The notes below the pieces were generated by a model. The model did no database searches and had not been told where the DNA came from. It was given only the letters and a program-made list of their open reading frames with translations. Below, one piece after another: positions 50,239 to 61,013 of a stretch of 64,000 nt of DNA; the stretch's first letter is position 1; the number at the start of each line of letters is the position of its first letter. The stretch is taken from IMG/VR virus record IMGVR_UViG_3300007511_001396, positions 1 to 64,000 of that record; one strand, written 5' to 3'. A program made the position numbers and the translations under genes. This stretch comes from a virus.

Positions 50239-51204
50239 ATGAAAAAAACTCTATCAAAACCCGAAAATACCGAAACCGTCCAAGAGAAGCTAGATCGCGG
50301 AGGCAATGTAAACATAGCCACAGGTGGCTTAGCTCACTCTGATCCTTTGAGTCCTAGATATGCGTTCAATAGAGCCAGTAACGAGTACATTATTAGAAAC
50401 AACGATGCGTTTGTTGTGTTTGGCCAAGACAGACCATCGGATGAATCAACAGGTGCTGGCGCACTAGGGTTTCCGTCTGAAACTATAGATTTAGTTACTG
50501 GTCGAAAATCAAGCACCAATGATGGCAACGGTCCCAAATCAAATGAGATAGTTAATAATGATTTTGTCACAGACGCTGCAAGAATATATATTAGCAAGAA
50601 GACAAAAATAGATACTCACTTTGGAATAGATCGTGAAGACTCTAATAAAGAACAGTGGCGCTCTGCTGTGGCACTGAAGGCAGATCACTTAAGACTATTT
50701 GGGAGAGAACATATTAAAATAGTAACAGGTCACACAAAAGGAATTGCAGAGAAAAATTCAACAGGTGGTGACTATGAGCGAGCCGGCAGAATAGATCTAA
50801 TAGCCGGCAACCATGTTGGTTCTCAGATAGTTCAGTTACCAGAGATGGTGAAAAAACTAGGTAAAGCATTCTTTCCTCATTTTGAGCCAGAAGTGAAATA
50901 TCTACAGCCTCTAATAAAGGGCGATAATTTAGAAATAGCACTTAAAGAAATGAACGACCATATACAGAGCCTCACAGGTATAGTGCTGACACAGGCAACA
51001 ATGTTAACGGCTGTAATGGGAGCAATGGCTGTCAATCCATTACCTCACTATCCTGCTGCTTGTTCGGCATATATTACAGGGAATACGTTGGCAGCCACAA
51101 CGCCACTATGGTCATTGAAGACACAAATTGCTGCTTGGGAAACTAATTACTTGAACGAAAATGCAACTCGTTATATATGCAGCAGAAACGTTAGAACAAC
51201 CTAG
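50239..51204 (+). CDS. Predicted virion (baseplate/hub) protein, 321 aa
   Basis: A soluble protein rich in Asn, Gly and Asp. It includes a beta-type middle (VALKADHLRLFGREHIKIVT, GRIDLIAGNH) and a C-terminal helix (LEIALKEMNDHIQSLTGIVL). No domain named. Its place between the hub peptidase and the 1985-aa protein, and its beta-helix-like middle, suggest a spike or hub component. Confidence 0.62.
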   Translation: MKKTLSKPENTETVQEKLDRGGNVNIATGGLAHSDPLSPRYAFNRASNEYIIRNNDAFVVFGQDRPSDESTGAGALGFPSETIDLVTGRKSSTNDGNGPKSNEIVNNDFVTDAARIYISKKTKIDTHFGIDREDSNKEQWRSAVALKADHLRLFGREHIKIVTGHTKGIAEKNSTGGDYERAGRIDLIAGNHVGSQIVQLPEMVKKLGKAFFPHFEPEVKYLQPLIKGDNLEIALKEMNDHIQSLTGIVLTQATMLTAVMGAMAVNPLPHYPAACSAYITGNTLAATTPLWSLKTQIAAWETNYLNENATRYICSRNVRTT

Positions 51205-51222
51205 GCCACAAGATTTTTAAAA

Positions 51223-54200
51223 ATGACTAAAGACTTTATTAAACAAATGCAAGATCCAGAAGGCACAGGCTTGTCAGACAATTGTAGTGACAAAGAGATA
51301 TCTCAGGATACAAATAAATATTGTTCACCATGTCGACCAAATCCAAAAGAAATAATACCTAATTGGACAAAACTGTCTAAATTTAAGCCATTTCTGAACA
51401 AAAGAATATGCAAATATCAAATCACAATAGAAACAGAATATGATAGTATTATTTCTAGGATCCCAGATGCCGATAGCAAAAGTGCCTCTCACTTAGAACA
51501 AGCAAGCGAAGAGATCCTTTCCGATACTTTTGGAGAATACAGAAGTGAGGCTATAGAACACTTGCTGAACTTCTTCAACAAAGATGATTCACAAGAGAGC
51601 AGCTTATTAGTTGAATCATCTTTGGAGAATACTGATTTTTATCTAGATATACGCCCAAAGAGCCGTATCAAATTGTTATTCTCTGTGCCATTTGATGTAA
51701 TTAATTCACTGGAAGATTCTTTAGGTGAAAATACTTGTGAAGAACAAAGTACCAACCTACAAGTTAGATATACGCCTGATGAACTCACAGACTGGCACAA
51801 GCGAGTAGGGACAATGCTGGGAGTATATTCCCGAAATTTAAAAGTGTTTCGAGCTATAGAGAATTCTAATATAGTTTTTGAAGATGGGCATTTATTCAAC
51901 TTAGAGGATTATGCTCTGAATGCTGGTCAATCGAAGACACTTTTTGGAAACCTAATACCAGAACTAATGTCATTCCTGAATAGCAAAGGACAAAGCACAG
52001 ATTCCATTGAATATCTAACCTTCCACCTTAGTCAGAATTACAATATAGAGAAACTATCTATCGAAACGACAGACGGCAAAAAGACTAATTTTATTAAAAA
52101 ACTAAAATTTCTAAAGACACCCAATAGTTCTTGGACAGATCCCACCGCCTTGGCTTATTTGTATAACCTTAGAAATATGAATGACGACTTAACGGCACGT
52201 GTGCCACCCAAGTGGACATCGTTTATAAAAAAATATACATACCCAGAGACTACCGAAAGGAGCTTCACAGAGGCTCCAAGTGACTCGTCTGGTTGTCTAC
52301 AGGAGGCCATGAAGAAAGCCGGAACCCAGCTAGGACAAGATCTGTTGGATCCAATTTTTGGCTTAGGAGATGCGGTAGCATATAATTTTAGAGAACTGCG
52401 ATGTAATGTTGACGCAGACACTCTAGCTAAACAGAAAGCACAATTAAAGAAACTTGGAATAGAAGACAAAGATATAAACACTGAAATGCTTTATTCTCTC
52501 GCCAAAGAGCAGTTATACGACTCTTTTGATGGAGACACGATAGTGAGTTGTGAGACTATATTCGGAGGTGGCACTACTGAAACAGCCTCTGATTTATTTA
52601 AAGAGATACGAGCCAATTTTGATAGATTAAAAATGTGCGGCCTATTAGATTTACTGACAGATGCCTATCGATGTCTGATGTCAGGACTCTCACTCGAACA
52701 ATCGCTATCATCGATAACACTAAGTGCCATAAACTCTATGTCAATTGGTAATTTAGGTAAACTATTCATAGGCTTACCGCTAGAAAAACAAGAAGAAATA
52801 GACTCATTGGTAAGAGATAATTTATCATCTGGCACCTTCTTTGGGGACGATAGCGCAAATAAAGAAGCTTTTGATGATATTGTGGGCAACTTTGATTACA
52901 ATCGCCCTTGGGAAGAAGACGATTCGGACAAACTAGATTCCATGTCTAGGCAGGAGGGTCCACAGAGCCAAGATTCATACGGTATTTCGTTTACAGTAGA
53001 ACAAAAGAGAGTTAGGACGCTGGGCGGCTCCACCACTATCGACAGAAAAGTAATATCCGTTGTCTTACAGGCCTACAGAGAAGCTATTGTTAAATCTTAT
53101 GCTGACGATCTACTGTCTTTGGTTGACTATCTCGGAAAGTTCCCAGGCTCCAGTTTGATATCATCAGCAATGCAAATTGGGCACTGTCCGTCGGTGCCAC
53201 TCTTTAATCCATCATTCCCTGATTATATTAATAGTTTTGAGTTACCTATTTGTAGAGACATGAAGGAAATTTCTTTTCCACGATTAGTGACACCTCCTTA
53301 TGATAAATTCGTTGATCTCTGGCAGTTGATTCTAAATGCTGCCAAGATAGCAATAGCTCAAATGATTCATAAATTATTGTTTATATTAATGAAAAGAGTT
53401 TGCGAATTGGCCAATGCTGGAGCTTGTGGTGCGCTTGATTTAGCGGGAGATCTGGCCAGAAATATATCTGATGAAAACAATACACTCAGAGAAGTTATCA
53501 GAGAATCAATATGTGACTCAACCACTGAAGAAGAAGTATTAGACGAAACTATAAAAGAAATATTTGGTTCTTTAGGCGGCGGCGACTGGGGTAATAGCCA
53601 AAGAGTTTCAGACTTCACGGCAGATATGTCACGCTCGACTACGCCAAAAGAAATCTCAGATGCCCTATTGGGAAACCCTTCTCCGGAGTTTTTAAATATA
53701 GTGGCAACCATAGCCGCCTATGAGTACCCCGAACTTGCCCCTTCTTTCAAGAACCACTTACAGACAAAGAGGTTATTTAAAAACATAGGTAATCTATTAC
53801 CACTAGACTTTAAAAGCCAGATGCGCCAAAAGATAGATAATGAAATATCATCAAACAGGATACCTGCTAACCCAAGTCTGTGTGCGTCTGATGAACAAAT
53901 AACTTTATTTAAAGATTATCGCTGTGAGTTGTTGGCTGGAAGAGTAACTCCGAATCAATGTGAGCATCTTCAGCCATCAAATTTAGACGATATATCCACA
54001 CTAGGTGACATTTTACAAGGCGGCGTTTCTGCCTTTATTGATGATAATATGCCACCTATGGTTTCTGATTCTGGCTGCGACGACGGCGTTTTTCCTCGTG
54101 AGCCAAAAGTTGTAGCTCAGGCTGTCTCTCTGTCGCTGACTAGCCAAATGGAAACCCTACAATCAGAATATATTACCGATATGCTTGGAAACGGCCCCAC

Positions 54201-57180
54201 TAAGAAGAACTGGGGCTTATTTAATATGATTCTCTCTGATACACTTGGTGCCCCTTTGAGCACACACCATAGAAAAACAGATAACAGGAGAAATAGGGTT
54301 GACTTTTATTCCGAAACAGAACCAGAAGAGGGCGACGAAAAGCCATTTTCACCATTTTTGTTAGCTTCGGCGTTGGCCGCCTATGCATCATCTCACCCCA
54401 AAATAGAAACTCAACGAGGAGCATATCCTCTCTATGTGGGAGAGTGGCTTAAAAGTCAAATGGAAAATGAATCACATACGTTTAACTTGGATAACCAAAT
54501 ATCAAGAGTTGACGATACAATACAAAAAACGACCCCTGGCATAGTTTACACTTTTAAAGACAATGCGAGAGGTATAGAAGATTATAAAGATTCATATGGA
54601 TATGGTTTTGAGATAAAACTCCACTTCTCGGAGCTAACGGATAATTTGATGGGTAAAGCAGTAAACAAAACAGCTGGCTACACCCCCACCAGTGAGCATT
54701 CTCCTGTGCCTAGTGATTTCAGTAGAATAGAGATAAATGAAATGTTCAATGCCTCTTTTAACCCAGATGCTTCTCTTTTATCGTTATTTCCTCTAGCAAA
54801 TCTTGTAGCCAAAAACCTTAGAGCTGATATGATTTTTAAAGAATCAAAATTTAATTTTATTGTATCAGAGGACACATTTGAAGACATCGACTTGAGGCCA
54901 TTTGCCAATTTCGTATCTACATTTTCAAGTTATCGGCCTGAGAGCCCACAGGCTACATTATTAAAAGATATTTTAGCATCCTCTGGTACAGAAGCCTCAA
55001 TGTCCTCAACAATAAGAACACTTAATTTAATACTAGGGGACATTAGTTCCGCAATATGGTCGAAAGTGACTGATAATGAGTCATCGTTTCTGTACGGAGC
55101 CAAATATGACTCCTTGACGACAAAAGATGCAGAATATGTGGTGTCCGATGGCCAAACAAATTCAGCTGGCGGAACCATATACTCCGAGGCAGAGATAATA
55201 TCAGAGGATGGAAGTCTGCGTAAAATAAACAATAAAGACGAGATTCTCGGCATGAGCAGAATGCAATATGAGATAAATAGTGGTATATATCATGACCCCA
55301 GTGCAACCAACAGAGTATATTTTTTAGAGCCTTCGAAATACGGAGGATCATATATAAACCCACCAGTATCCTTAGTACCTATTGAAAACGACGGCTGGCT
55401 AGGGTTCATGGAAGTATTGTTCCCAGAACACAATGAGGTAGTATCTGAGTCAAGTAATATAATTGGATTTGAGGACATAGGTTCCTTGATGGATAGTCTA
55501 TATCCTAAACTTTCTGATGATTTGCGTATGTCTAAGCTACAAAGTGATTTTGAGGAGTTGCCATACGATAGGTTAATGGTACGTTCATCGAAAGCCTTCA
55601 TGCATGGATTAGTGACGGCGGCCATCAGAATATTTTGTAGCACCAGTATTATCAAGAGTTTGAACGTTAACTCTGTTTTTCCAATTGATTCTTCAAATCT
55701 GTACGGTTCAACTTATGCCTCATATTTGGCCGAAACAATGAAAGATAGCTTTTTGGATCCGCAAGGTGCAGAATGGGACTGGATATCTGCTGGGATAGAT
55801 ACAGACTTCTGGTATGCGTTCTTGGAACAATCTGTGCAAATATATTCTCGTCGCATTGAGATGGGCGAAATAAATCCACCCAATAGAATTAAAGCTGCAT
55901 TAACCCGCTTAAATGATCTACAGGAAGCATATGAATACCCGAGTAGACAAGATTTAAAAACTGCAAAATATTTAAAACAGTCATCTCCCTTTGAGACTTT
56001 AAGGGGCTATCGTCTCGAACAAAACTTTGATGCAATAAAAGTATCTGAAGAAGATGCCAAAATGATTTTGATAGAGCTTATCAAAGAGCAGCTAGATTAC
56101 TTGGGCGCCAAAATAATAAAGCGAACACCTGCGTCAAAACAGAGTATGCAAATCTTTGATGCAGACTTATTTTTACTCAACGAGATAGCTGTCGGTGCAG
56201 ATATAAATGTAAAATCAAAATTGTCCGAGATTAAAGGCAGCACCATTGGTGAAATCGCAGACTATGGAGTAACTGACTATGAATCTAAGTCACTAGTGAT
56301 AGAAAAGTTTATTAGTATACAAGGAGTAAAATTCAGTAACGCTGAGGCATTAGAAATACTAAGCGAACATACATCTCCGTCAGATATGATTAGTGATGTT
56401 TATTTGGGTAATCTAAAGTTAATCAAAGATAAGTGTGACCACATTGTTGGCATAGACGGCAAAATGAGCATACAATATGGATTAGTCCTGTCAGTGATAG
56501 TTGACGGTAATAAGAGAGAAATAACTTCTATAGAGATGAACCCAGTAGACACTGAAGTACGACTGTTGCCTCCAATAGAATCAAATAGTGATTTATTATT
56601 GTGTTTAATAAAAAAACTCAAAGAAGATAACGTCTTTCGTCTGATATCAGAGTATATTTTCCCAACTAGAAAATTAGTCTCTATGGCAGCAATTTATGCC
56701 GATATGGGTTTACTTCCATCGATAGGAGAAAAGACGGTCGAAGATGGTGAGACTTGGAAAAAGACAACACTGACATCTTTGTTTGCAGGAGTCGATACCT
56801 TTGATGATTTGAAGAAGCCTGGCGTATACGCTTCTCCTGAATATGATGGCGAAGGAAACATCACCAATATAACGTTAGAAGGAAATGAAGGATGGTCATC
56901 TTCAAATGATCGCTCAACATGGTCACCATTCTATCTAGAATGGGACGAGTGGGACAAGGTACTTGTCAGAAATTCAAAAAGCAGAATTAAAAAATTGTTT
57001 AAAATGCATTATAAATCTAGAGACTTTGATATTAAAGATATAAATGACGGCGACTCTTCCCCTACTCGTGTTAAAGCCAAAGAGCTAAAAGAAAAGATGC
57101 AAGCTGCCCCTAGTGACAAGATATTGCCGTGGTACCGACGTCGCAATCTCCGCCCCAAGCCAACTATTTCTGATGATTAA
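51223..57180 (+). CDS. Giant 1985-aa predicted virion protein
   Basis: The largest gene in the window. It has no signal peptide and only isolated hydrophobic helices (IAIAQMIHKLLFILMKRVCE near 710). No catalytic motif is visible. Length, lack of enzyme motifs and position directly before gp25 and gp6 point to a baseplate or hub structural component; the family is not recognised. Frame is intact throughout, with no sign of decay. In T4 no single baseplate protein is this long, so it may combine several functions. Confidence 0.66.
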   Translation: MTKDFIKQMQDPEGTGLSDNCSDKEISQDTNKYCSPCRPNPKEIIPNWTKLSKFKPFLNKRICKYQITIETEYDSIISRIPDADSKSASHLEQASEEILSDTFGEYRSEAIEHLLNFFNKDDSQESSLLVESSLENTDFYLDIRPKSRIKLLFSVPFDVINSLEDSLGENTCEEQSTNLQVRYTPDELTDWHKRVGTMLGVYSRNLKVFRAIENSNIVFEDGHLFNLEDYALNAGQSKTLFGNLIPELMSFLNSKGQSTDSIEYLTFHLSQNYNIEKLSIETTDGKKTNFIKKLKFLKTPNSSWTDPTALAYLYNLRNMNDDLTARVPPKWTSFIKKYTYPETTERSFTEAPSDSSGCLQEAMKKAGTQLGQDLLDPIFGLGDAVAYNFRELRCNVDADTLAKQKAQLKKLGIEDKDINTEMLYSLAKEQLYDSFDGDTIVSCETIFGGGTTETASDLFKEIRANFDRLKMCGLLDLLTDAYRCLMSGLSLEQSLSSITLSAINSMSIGNLGKLFIGLPLEKQEEIDSLVRDNLSSGTFFGDDSANKEAFDDIVGNFDYNRPWEEDDSDKLDSMSRQEGPQSQDSYGISFTVEQKRVRTLGGSTTIDRKVISVVLQAYREAIVKSYADDLLSLVDYLGKFPGSSLISSAMQIGHCPSVPLFNPSFPDYINSFELPICRDMKEISFPRLVTPPYDKFVDLWQLILNAAKIAIAQMIHKLLFILMKRVCELANAGACGALDLAGDLARNISDENNTLREVIRESICDSTTEEEVLDETIKEIFGSLGGGDWGNSQRVSDFTADMSRSTTPKEISDALLGNPSPEFLNIVATIAAYEYPELAPSFKNHLQTKRLFKNIGNLLPLDFKSQMRQKIDNEISSNRIPANPSLCASDEQITLFKDYRCELLAGRVTPNQCEHLQPSNLDDISTLGDILQGGVSAFIDDNMPPMVSDSGCDDGVFPREPKVVAQAVSLSLTSQMETLQSEYITDMLGNGPTKKNWGLFNMILSDTLGAPLSTHHRKTDNRRNRVDFYSETEPEEGDEKPFSPFLLASALAAYASSHPKIETQRGAYPLYVGEWLKSQMENESHTFNLDNQISRVDDTIQKTTPGIVYTFKDNARGIEDYKDSYGYGFEIKLHFSELTDNLMGKAVNKTAGYTPTSEHSPVPSDFSRIEINEMFNASFNPDASLLSLFPLANLVAKNLRADMIFKESKFNFIVSEDTFEDIDLRPFANFVSTFSSYRPESPQATLLKDILASSGTEASMSSTIRTLNLILGDISSAIWSKVTDNESSFLYGAKYDSLTTKDAEYVVSDGQTNSAGGTIYSEAEIISEDGSLRKINNKDEILGMSRMQYEINSGIYHDPSATNRVYFLEPSKYGGSYINPPVSLVPIENDGWLGFMEVLFPEHNEVVSESSNIIGFEDIGSLMDSLYPKLSDDLRMSKLQSDFEELPYDRLMVRSSKAFMHGLVTAAIRIFCSTSIIKSLNVNSVFPIDSSNLYGSTYASYLAETMKDSFLDPQGAEWDWISAGIDTDFWYAFLEQSVQIYSRRIEMGEINPPNRIKAALTRLNDLQEAYEYPSRQDLKTAKYLKQSSPFETLRGYRLEQNFDAIKVSEEDAKMILIELIKEQLDYLGAKIIKRTPASKQSMQIFDADLFLLNEIAVGADINVKSKLSEIKGSTIGEIADYGVTDYESKSLVIEKFISIQGVKFSNAEALEILSEHTSPSDMISDVYLGNLKLIKDKCDHIVGIDGKMSIQYGLVLSVIVDGNKREITSIEMNPVDTEVRLLPPIESNSDLLLCLIKKLKEDNVFRLISEYIFPTRKLVSMAAIYADMGLLPSIGEKTVEDGETWKKTTLTSLFAGVDTFDDLKKPGVYASPEYDGEGNITNITLEGNEGWSSSNDRSTWSPFYLEWDEWDKVLVRNSKSRIKKLFKMHYKSRDFDIKDINDGDSSPTRVKAKELKEKMQAAPSDKILPWYRRRNLRPKPTISDD

Positions 57181-57229
57181 GCTATTCAAAATGACAGTTG
57201 ATGATATTTAGTAATAAGGAGAATATCTG

Positions 57230-57601
57230 ATGGCCACCATTTCTTTTAAAGCACCAGCATCACTAGATAAATTAGATGGACTGACAATGCTATCAAGCAT
57301 TGCCCCAACACTGAAACAAAATTTAAAAATGTTGCTGCTGACAATGCCTGGCGAAAGAGTAATGACACCGGATTTTGGCTGTGGATTAAAGAGATTTCTA
57401 TTTGAAATGCGAGCTTCGCCACATCTTGTGTCAGATATTGAACAAACAATACGAGAACAGGTCGCAGCCTATATGCCGGTTATAAAGATAGATAGAATTA
57501 TTTTTGATGACTTCAGCGGCGATGAGAATGCCTTGTCCGTTTCTATTTGGTACTCGGTTCCGTCATTAGCTATCTCGGATTCCATAATAACTACTATTTA
57601 G
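57230..57601 (+). CDS. 25: Baseplate wedge protein gp25/GPW
   Basis: A 123-residue protein of normal family length. It has LKQNLKMLLLTMPGERVMTP and DFGCGLKRFLFE, the core gp25/GPW signature (the P-x-F-G-x-x-L turn), then IEQTIREQV. gp25 is a conserved wedge subunit that nucleates sheath assembly and pairs with gp6. ATG 57230 follows AAGGAG. The sequence ATATTTA at 57204-57210 is a near match to the CTATTTA element. Confidence 0.88.
   Translation: MATISFKAPASLDKLDGLTMLSSIAPTLKQNLKMLLLTMPGERVMTPDFGCGLKRFLFEMRASPHLVSDIEQTIREQVAAYMPVIKIDRIIFDDFSGDENALSVSIWYSVPSLAISDSIITTI
57594..57600 (+). promoter_or_regulatory. CTATTTA element, candidate phage promoter
   Basis: CTACTATTTAG at the end of the gp25 gene; the heptamer ends 15-16 nt before the gp6-like ATG at 57616. 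It overlaps coding sequence, so it may be coincidental. Confidence 0.25.
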
Positions 57602-57615
57602 TTGGAGAGTAATAA

Positions 57616-59412
57616 ATGCCTGACGACCAAAAAAAGATTGTACCGATAGATTATACGGCTACCGAATATGAAGGTATTCGCAAAGAACTAAATCAATTGG
57701 CTGAGAGATTTTATCCGGATACCTTTAAAGACTTTTCGGAAGCGTCTTTTGGTGCCATTTTGTTAGATGCTGTTGCATATGTTGGAGACCAGTTGTCTTT
57801 TTACTTAGATTACAATGTTAACGAAGCATTTTTGGATACAGCCTATCAATATAATAACATTTTGCGACATGGCCGTGCTATGGGCTACAAACACAAAGGT
57901 CGTTCCTCTACTTTTGGTAAAGTATCGTTGTTTGTACTTGTTCCAGCTACTTCTGTTGGCCTTGGTCCTGACCAGCGTTATATACCGATTATCAAAAGAG
58001 GAACCAGATTTTCATCTGACTCGTCATTGAGTTTTATGTTGACAGAGAATGTTGATTTTGCTAATCCGTCAAATACAACAGTAGTTGCAAGGACAGACAA
58101 CGCCACCGGAGCCCCGACTTATTATGCTATTAAGGCATACGGTAATGTTGTTTCCGGACATATAGGGCAACAAAAAATAAGTGTAACTGACTATGAAAGA
58201 TTTAAGCGTATTCGACTGACTGCAGCCAATGTTAGTGAAATTATAAGTGTAACTGACTCTGAGGGTCGTGAATATTATGAAGTTGAAAACTTATCCCAAG
58301 ATGTCATTTTTAAGGAAGTCCCGAATGATAATTTTAAAAATGATAATGTAGCTTCCATAGTGAAGCCATTTCTTGTCTCAAGAAAGTTTATTGTTGAACA
58401 TGATAGGTTCAATACGTATTTGCAATTTGGCTCTGGAAGATCTGGCGAAACAGACATAGTCGCAGAACCACAGTCAATAGCAATGGATGTCTTCGGAAAA
58501 GATTATATTTCAGATACCTCATTCGACCCGACGAGACTATCAAAGAATGAAAACTTTGGGATTGTGCCAACAAACACAACTTTAACAATTTCATTTCGAG
58601 TGACTAACCCAATGAGTTCAAACTCGGCTAGCAACTCAATCACCAATGTCTCGAAGGCTACATTTGAGTTTGCAGACAAAGAAAAGTTGTCCATTGAAAC
58701 ACTGAGAGACGTCAAAAACTCTCTAGAGGTCACAAACGAAGCCCCGATAATGGGTGACACTTCTGCTTTGTCGTCGGGTGAAGTAAAGCGACGAATACTA
58801 GACACTTTTCCGACGCAAAATCGTGCTGTCACTAAAGCCGACTACGAGAACATAGCATACAGGATGCCTAGCAAATATGGCTCGCTAAAGAGAGTATCTG
58901 CCCAAAAGGATCCCAACTCTCTGAAAAGAAACCTCAACCTATATGTCATATCAGAGGACAATTATGGCAAGCTGATTGCAACTAATTCTACTATCAAAAA
59001 TAATTTAAAGACTTGGCTTGAACATTATAGGATGATTAGTGATACAATCGATATCCTAGACACACATATTTTAAACTATGGGATTGAATTTATAGTCAGA
59101 CCGCTTTCACAAGTAGATAAATACGATCTGTTCAACAAATGTGTTGAAAAACTGAAAGAATATAATGCATCTGCTCTGTATATCGGGGAATCGATTAAAA
59201 TAAGTGACATCTATGGTGCACTCAGAGAAGTGCCTGGAGTAATGGACGTGGTATCAATTAAAATAATCAACAAACATTCTGGCAAATATTCTAATGTCAG
59301 AATAGACATTAACTCAAATATGTCTCCTGATGGCGGATATGTAAAAATACCGAAGAATGTCATTGCGGAAATAAAGTTCCCAGACGATGATATTAAAGGA
59401 AAAATTAGATAA
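57616..59412 (+). CDS. 6: Baseplate wedge protein, gp6/baseplate J-like
   Basis: A 598-residue protein. The N-terminus (PIDYTATEYEGIRKELNQLA, FGAILLDAVAYVGDQLSFYL) is the characteristic start of T4 gp6/baseplate J proteins, and the C-terminal YGIEFIVRPLSQVDKYDLFN and REVPGVMDVVSIKI match the end of that family. gp6 dimers form the inner ring of the baseplate wedges. It follows gp25 as in T4-like gene orders. Its stop overlaps the next start. Confidence 0.87.
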   Translation: MPDDQKKIVPIDYTATEYEGIRKELNQLAERFYPDTFKDFSEASFGAILLDAVAYVGDQLSFYLDYNVNEAFLDTAYQYNNILRHGRAMGYKHKGRSSTFGKVSLFVLVPATSVGLGPDQRYIPIIKRGTRFSSDSSLSFMLTENVDFANPSNTTVVARTDNATGAPTYYAIKAYGNVVSGHIGQQKISVTDYERFKRIRLTAANVSEIISVTDSEGREYYEVENLSQDVIFKEVPNDNFKNDNVASIVKPFLVSRKFIVEHDRFNTYLQFGSGRSGETDIVAEPQSIAMDVFGKDYISDTSFDPTRLSKNENFGIVPTNTTLTISFRVTNPMSSNSASNSITNVSKATFEFADKEKLSIETLRDVKNSLEVTNEAPIMGDTSALSSGEVKRRILDTFPTQNRAVTKADYENIAYRMPSKYGSLKRVSAQKDPNSLKRNLNLYVISEDNYGKLIATNSTIKNNLKTWLEHYRMISDTIDILDTHILNYGIEFIVRPLSQVDKYDLFNKCVEKLKEYNASALYIGESIKISDIYGALREVPGVMDVVSIKIINKHSGKYSNVRIDINSNMSPDGGYVKIPKNVIAEIKFPDDDIKGKIR

Positions 59413-61013
59413 TGGCGATTAAGCGATATACTGCTAGTGCAGACAACACAATTGTTAATGCTTTTAAATCAAACTTAAGAACTCGTGCTACTGGATCGAA
59501 TGCTGGAGCAGCTGATGTTGTCGAAGTGTTTTCTATTTATGCCCGTCAAGCAACGGGCTCAACTGAACTATCACGTGTCTTGATGAAATTCCCTGTTGAT
59601 TCTATCACTTCAGATCGCAATGCTAGCACATTACCTGCAAGTGGCAGCGTTAGTTTTTATCTGAGGCTTTTTAACGCCCCACATGCTAAGACAACTCCTC
59701 AAGACTTTGAGTTGATGGTGTTACCCGTTTCTAGTTCTTGGCAGGAAGGGCATGGCCTAGATCTAGAGTCTTATAAAGATGAAACTAAAGGCAACATTGG
59801 CTCAAATTGGATGAGTGCTTCCAATTCTGCTGCTTGGAATACTGTCGGCGGAGATTTTCTAACGGGTTCAGATATTCCAATTTTTAGCCAATCGTTTTCA
59901 ACTGGCCTCGAAGACATCGAAATAGATATAACATCGCTGGTAGAAAACTGGGTAGACGGCACAATAGATAATTATGGTGTAGGTATTCACCTATCTTCAA
60001 GTTATGAGGGTTATTATTCGAGCTCACTTGGAGTAGGTGTTCCGACTGGGAGTATATTGGACAACAGATCAGGTGCCACAGAATCATATTACACTAAGAG
60101 ATTTTTCGCAAGAGGGACTCAATACTTTTTCCTTAAGCCAACAATTGAAGCTAGATGGGACTCACGACGTAATGATGATCGCGGTGATGCACAATACAGT
60201 AGCTCTTTGGCGAACACAGAAGACAACCTCAATACTCTCTATTTATATAATTATGTGAGAGGGGCTCTTGCTGACATCCCATCAGCGTCTACTGGTTCAA
60301 TTTATGTTAGCCTATACTCTGGGTCGGCAAACAATTCTGCGCCGTCAGGCAGTGCCCTGCGCTTACCTACAACACTCCCACACTCTAATGTGGGCACCAA
60401 TAATCAATATGTAGTAACAGGCGGCTGGGTTGAGACAGGAATGTATACCGCATCGTTTGCCATCACGGCTGCAATGACCCCAATAAACACAGTCTTTGAT
60501 GTTTGGCATGACGGAACCGGCGATGCTGGCTCAACTGGAGCACTAGTTTCCGATAACAGCGTCCAATTCTCTACATCATCTTTTAAGCCAGCATCCTTGG
60601 TGTCAGCACAGACCACTAAGCGACCAACTTATTATTTAAATATCACCAACTTGCAAGATAAATATCGTAGCGATGAGACTGCTAGACTTGATCTCTTTGT
60701 GAGGAATAAAAATTGGAGTCCGACAATATACACAGTTGCTACAAACAAAGTAGAGTCCACTACAATCCACAGCGCATCTTACAGAGTATTCCGCTTACTT
60801 GATGCATATGAAGCAATTCCATATGGCACTGGCTCAGAAATGAGTACTGCCCTGTCTTACGATGTATCAGGCAGTTATTTTGATTTTGATATGAGCTTAT
60901 TGGAAGCTGGTTATGCTTATGCATTTAAGTTTTCATTTTATGACTCAAGTCGTAAATCTTGGATAGAGCAACAAGAAATGTTTAAATTTAGAGTAGAAGA
61001 ATATGAGTATTAA
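59412..61013 (+). CDS. Predicted baseplate or tail structural protein with DNRLRE-like domain
   Basis: A 533-residue Ser/Thr-rich protein. The first 240 residues (DNTIVNAF near the start, LSRVLMKFPVDSI, LVENWVDGTIDNYGVGIHLS) follow the DNRLRE/CBM96-type beta-sandwich pattern. The remainder is repetitive beta sequence. Such proteins are common as wedge or fibre-network parts in marine myoviruses. Overlaps the last gene by 11 nt. Confidence 0.7.
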   Translation: MAIKRYTASADNTIVNAFKSNLRTRATGSNAGAADVVEVFSIYARQATGSTELSRVLMKFPVDSITSDRNASTLPASGSVSFYLRLFNAPHAKTTPQDFELMVLPVSSSWQEGHGLDLESYKDETKGNIGSNWMSASNSAAWNTVGGDFLTGSDIPIFSQSFSTGLEDIEIDITSLVENWVDGTIDNYGVGIHLSSSYEGYYSSSLGVGVPTGSILDNRSGATESYYTKRFFARGTQYFFLKPTIEARWDSRRNDDRGDAQYSSSLANTEDNLNTLYLYNYVRGALADIPSASTGSIYVSLYSGSANNSAPSGSALRLPTTLPHSNVGTNNQYVVTGGWVETGMYTASFAITAAMTPINTVFDVWHDGTGDAGSTGALVSDNSVQFSTSSFKPASLVSAQTTKRPTYYLNITNLQDKYRSDETARLDLFVRNKNWSPTIYTVATNKVESTTIHSASYRVFRLLDAYEAIPYGTGSEMSTALSYDVSGSYFDFDMSLLEAGYAYAFKFSFYDSSRKSWIEQQEMFKFRVEEYEY

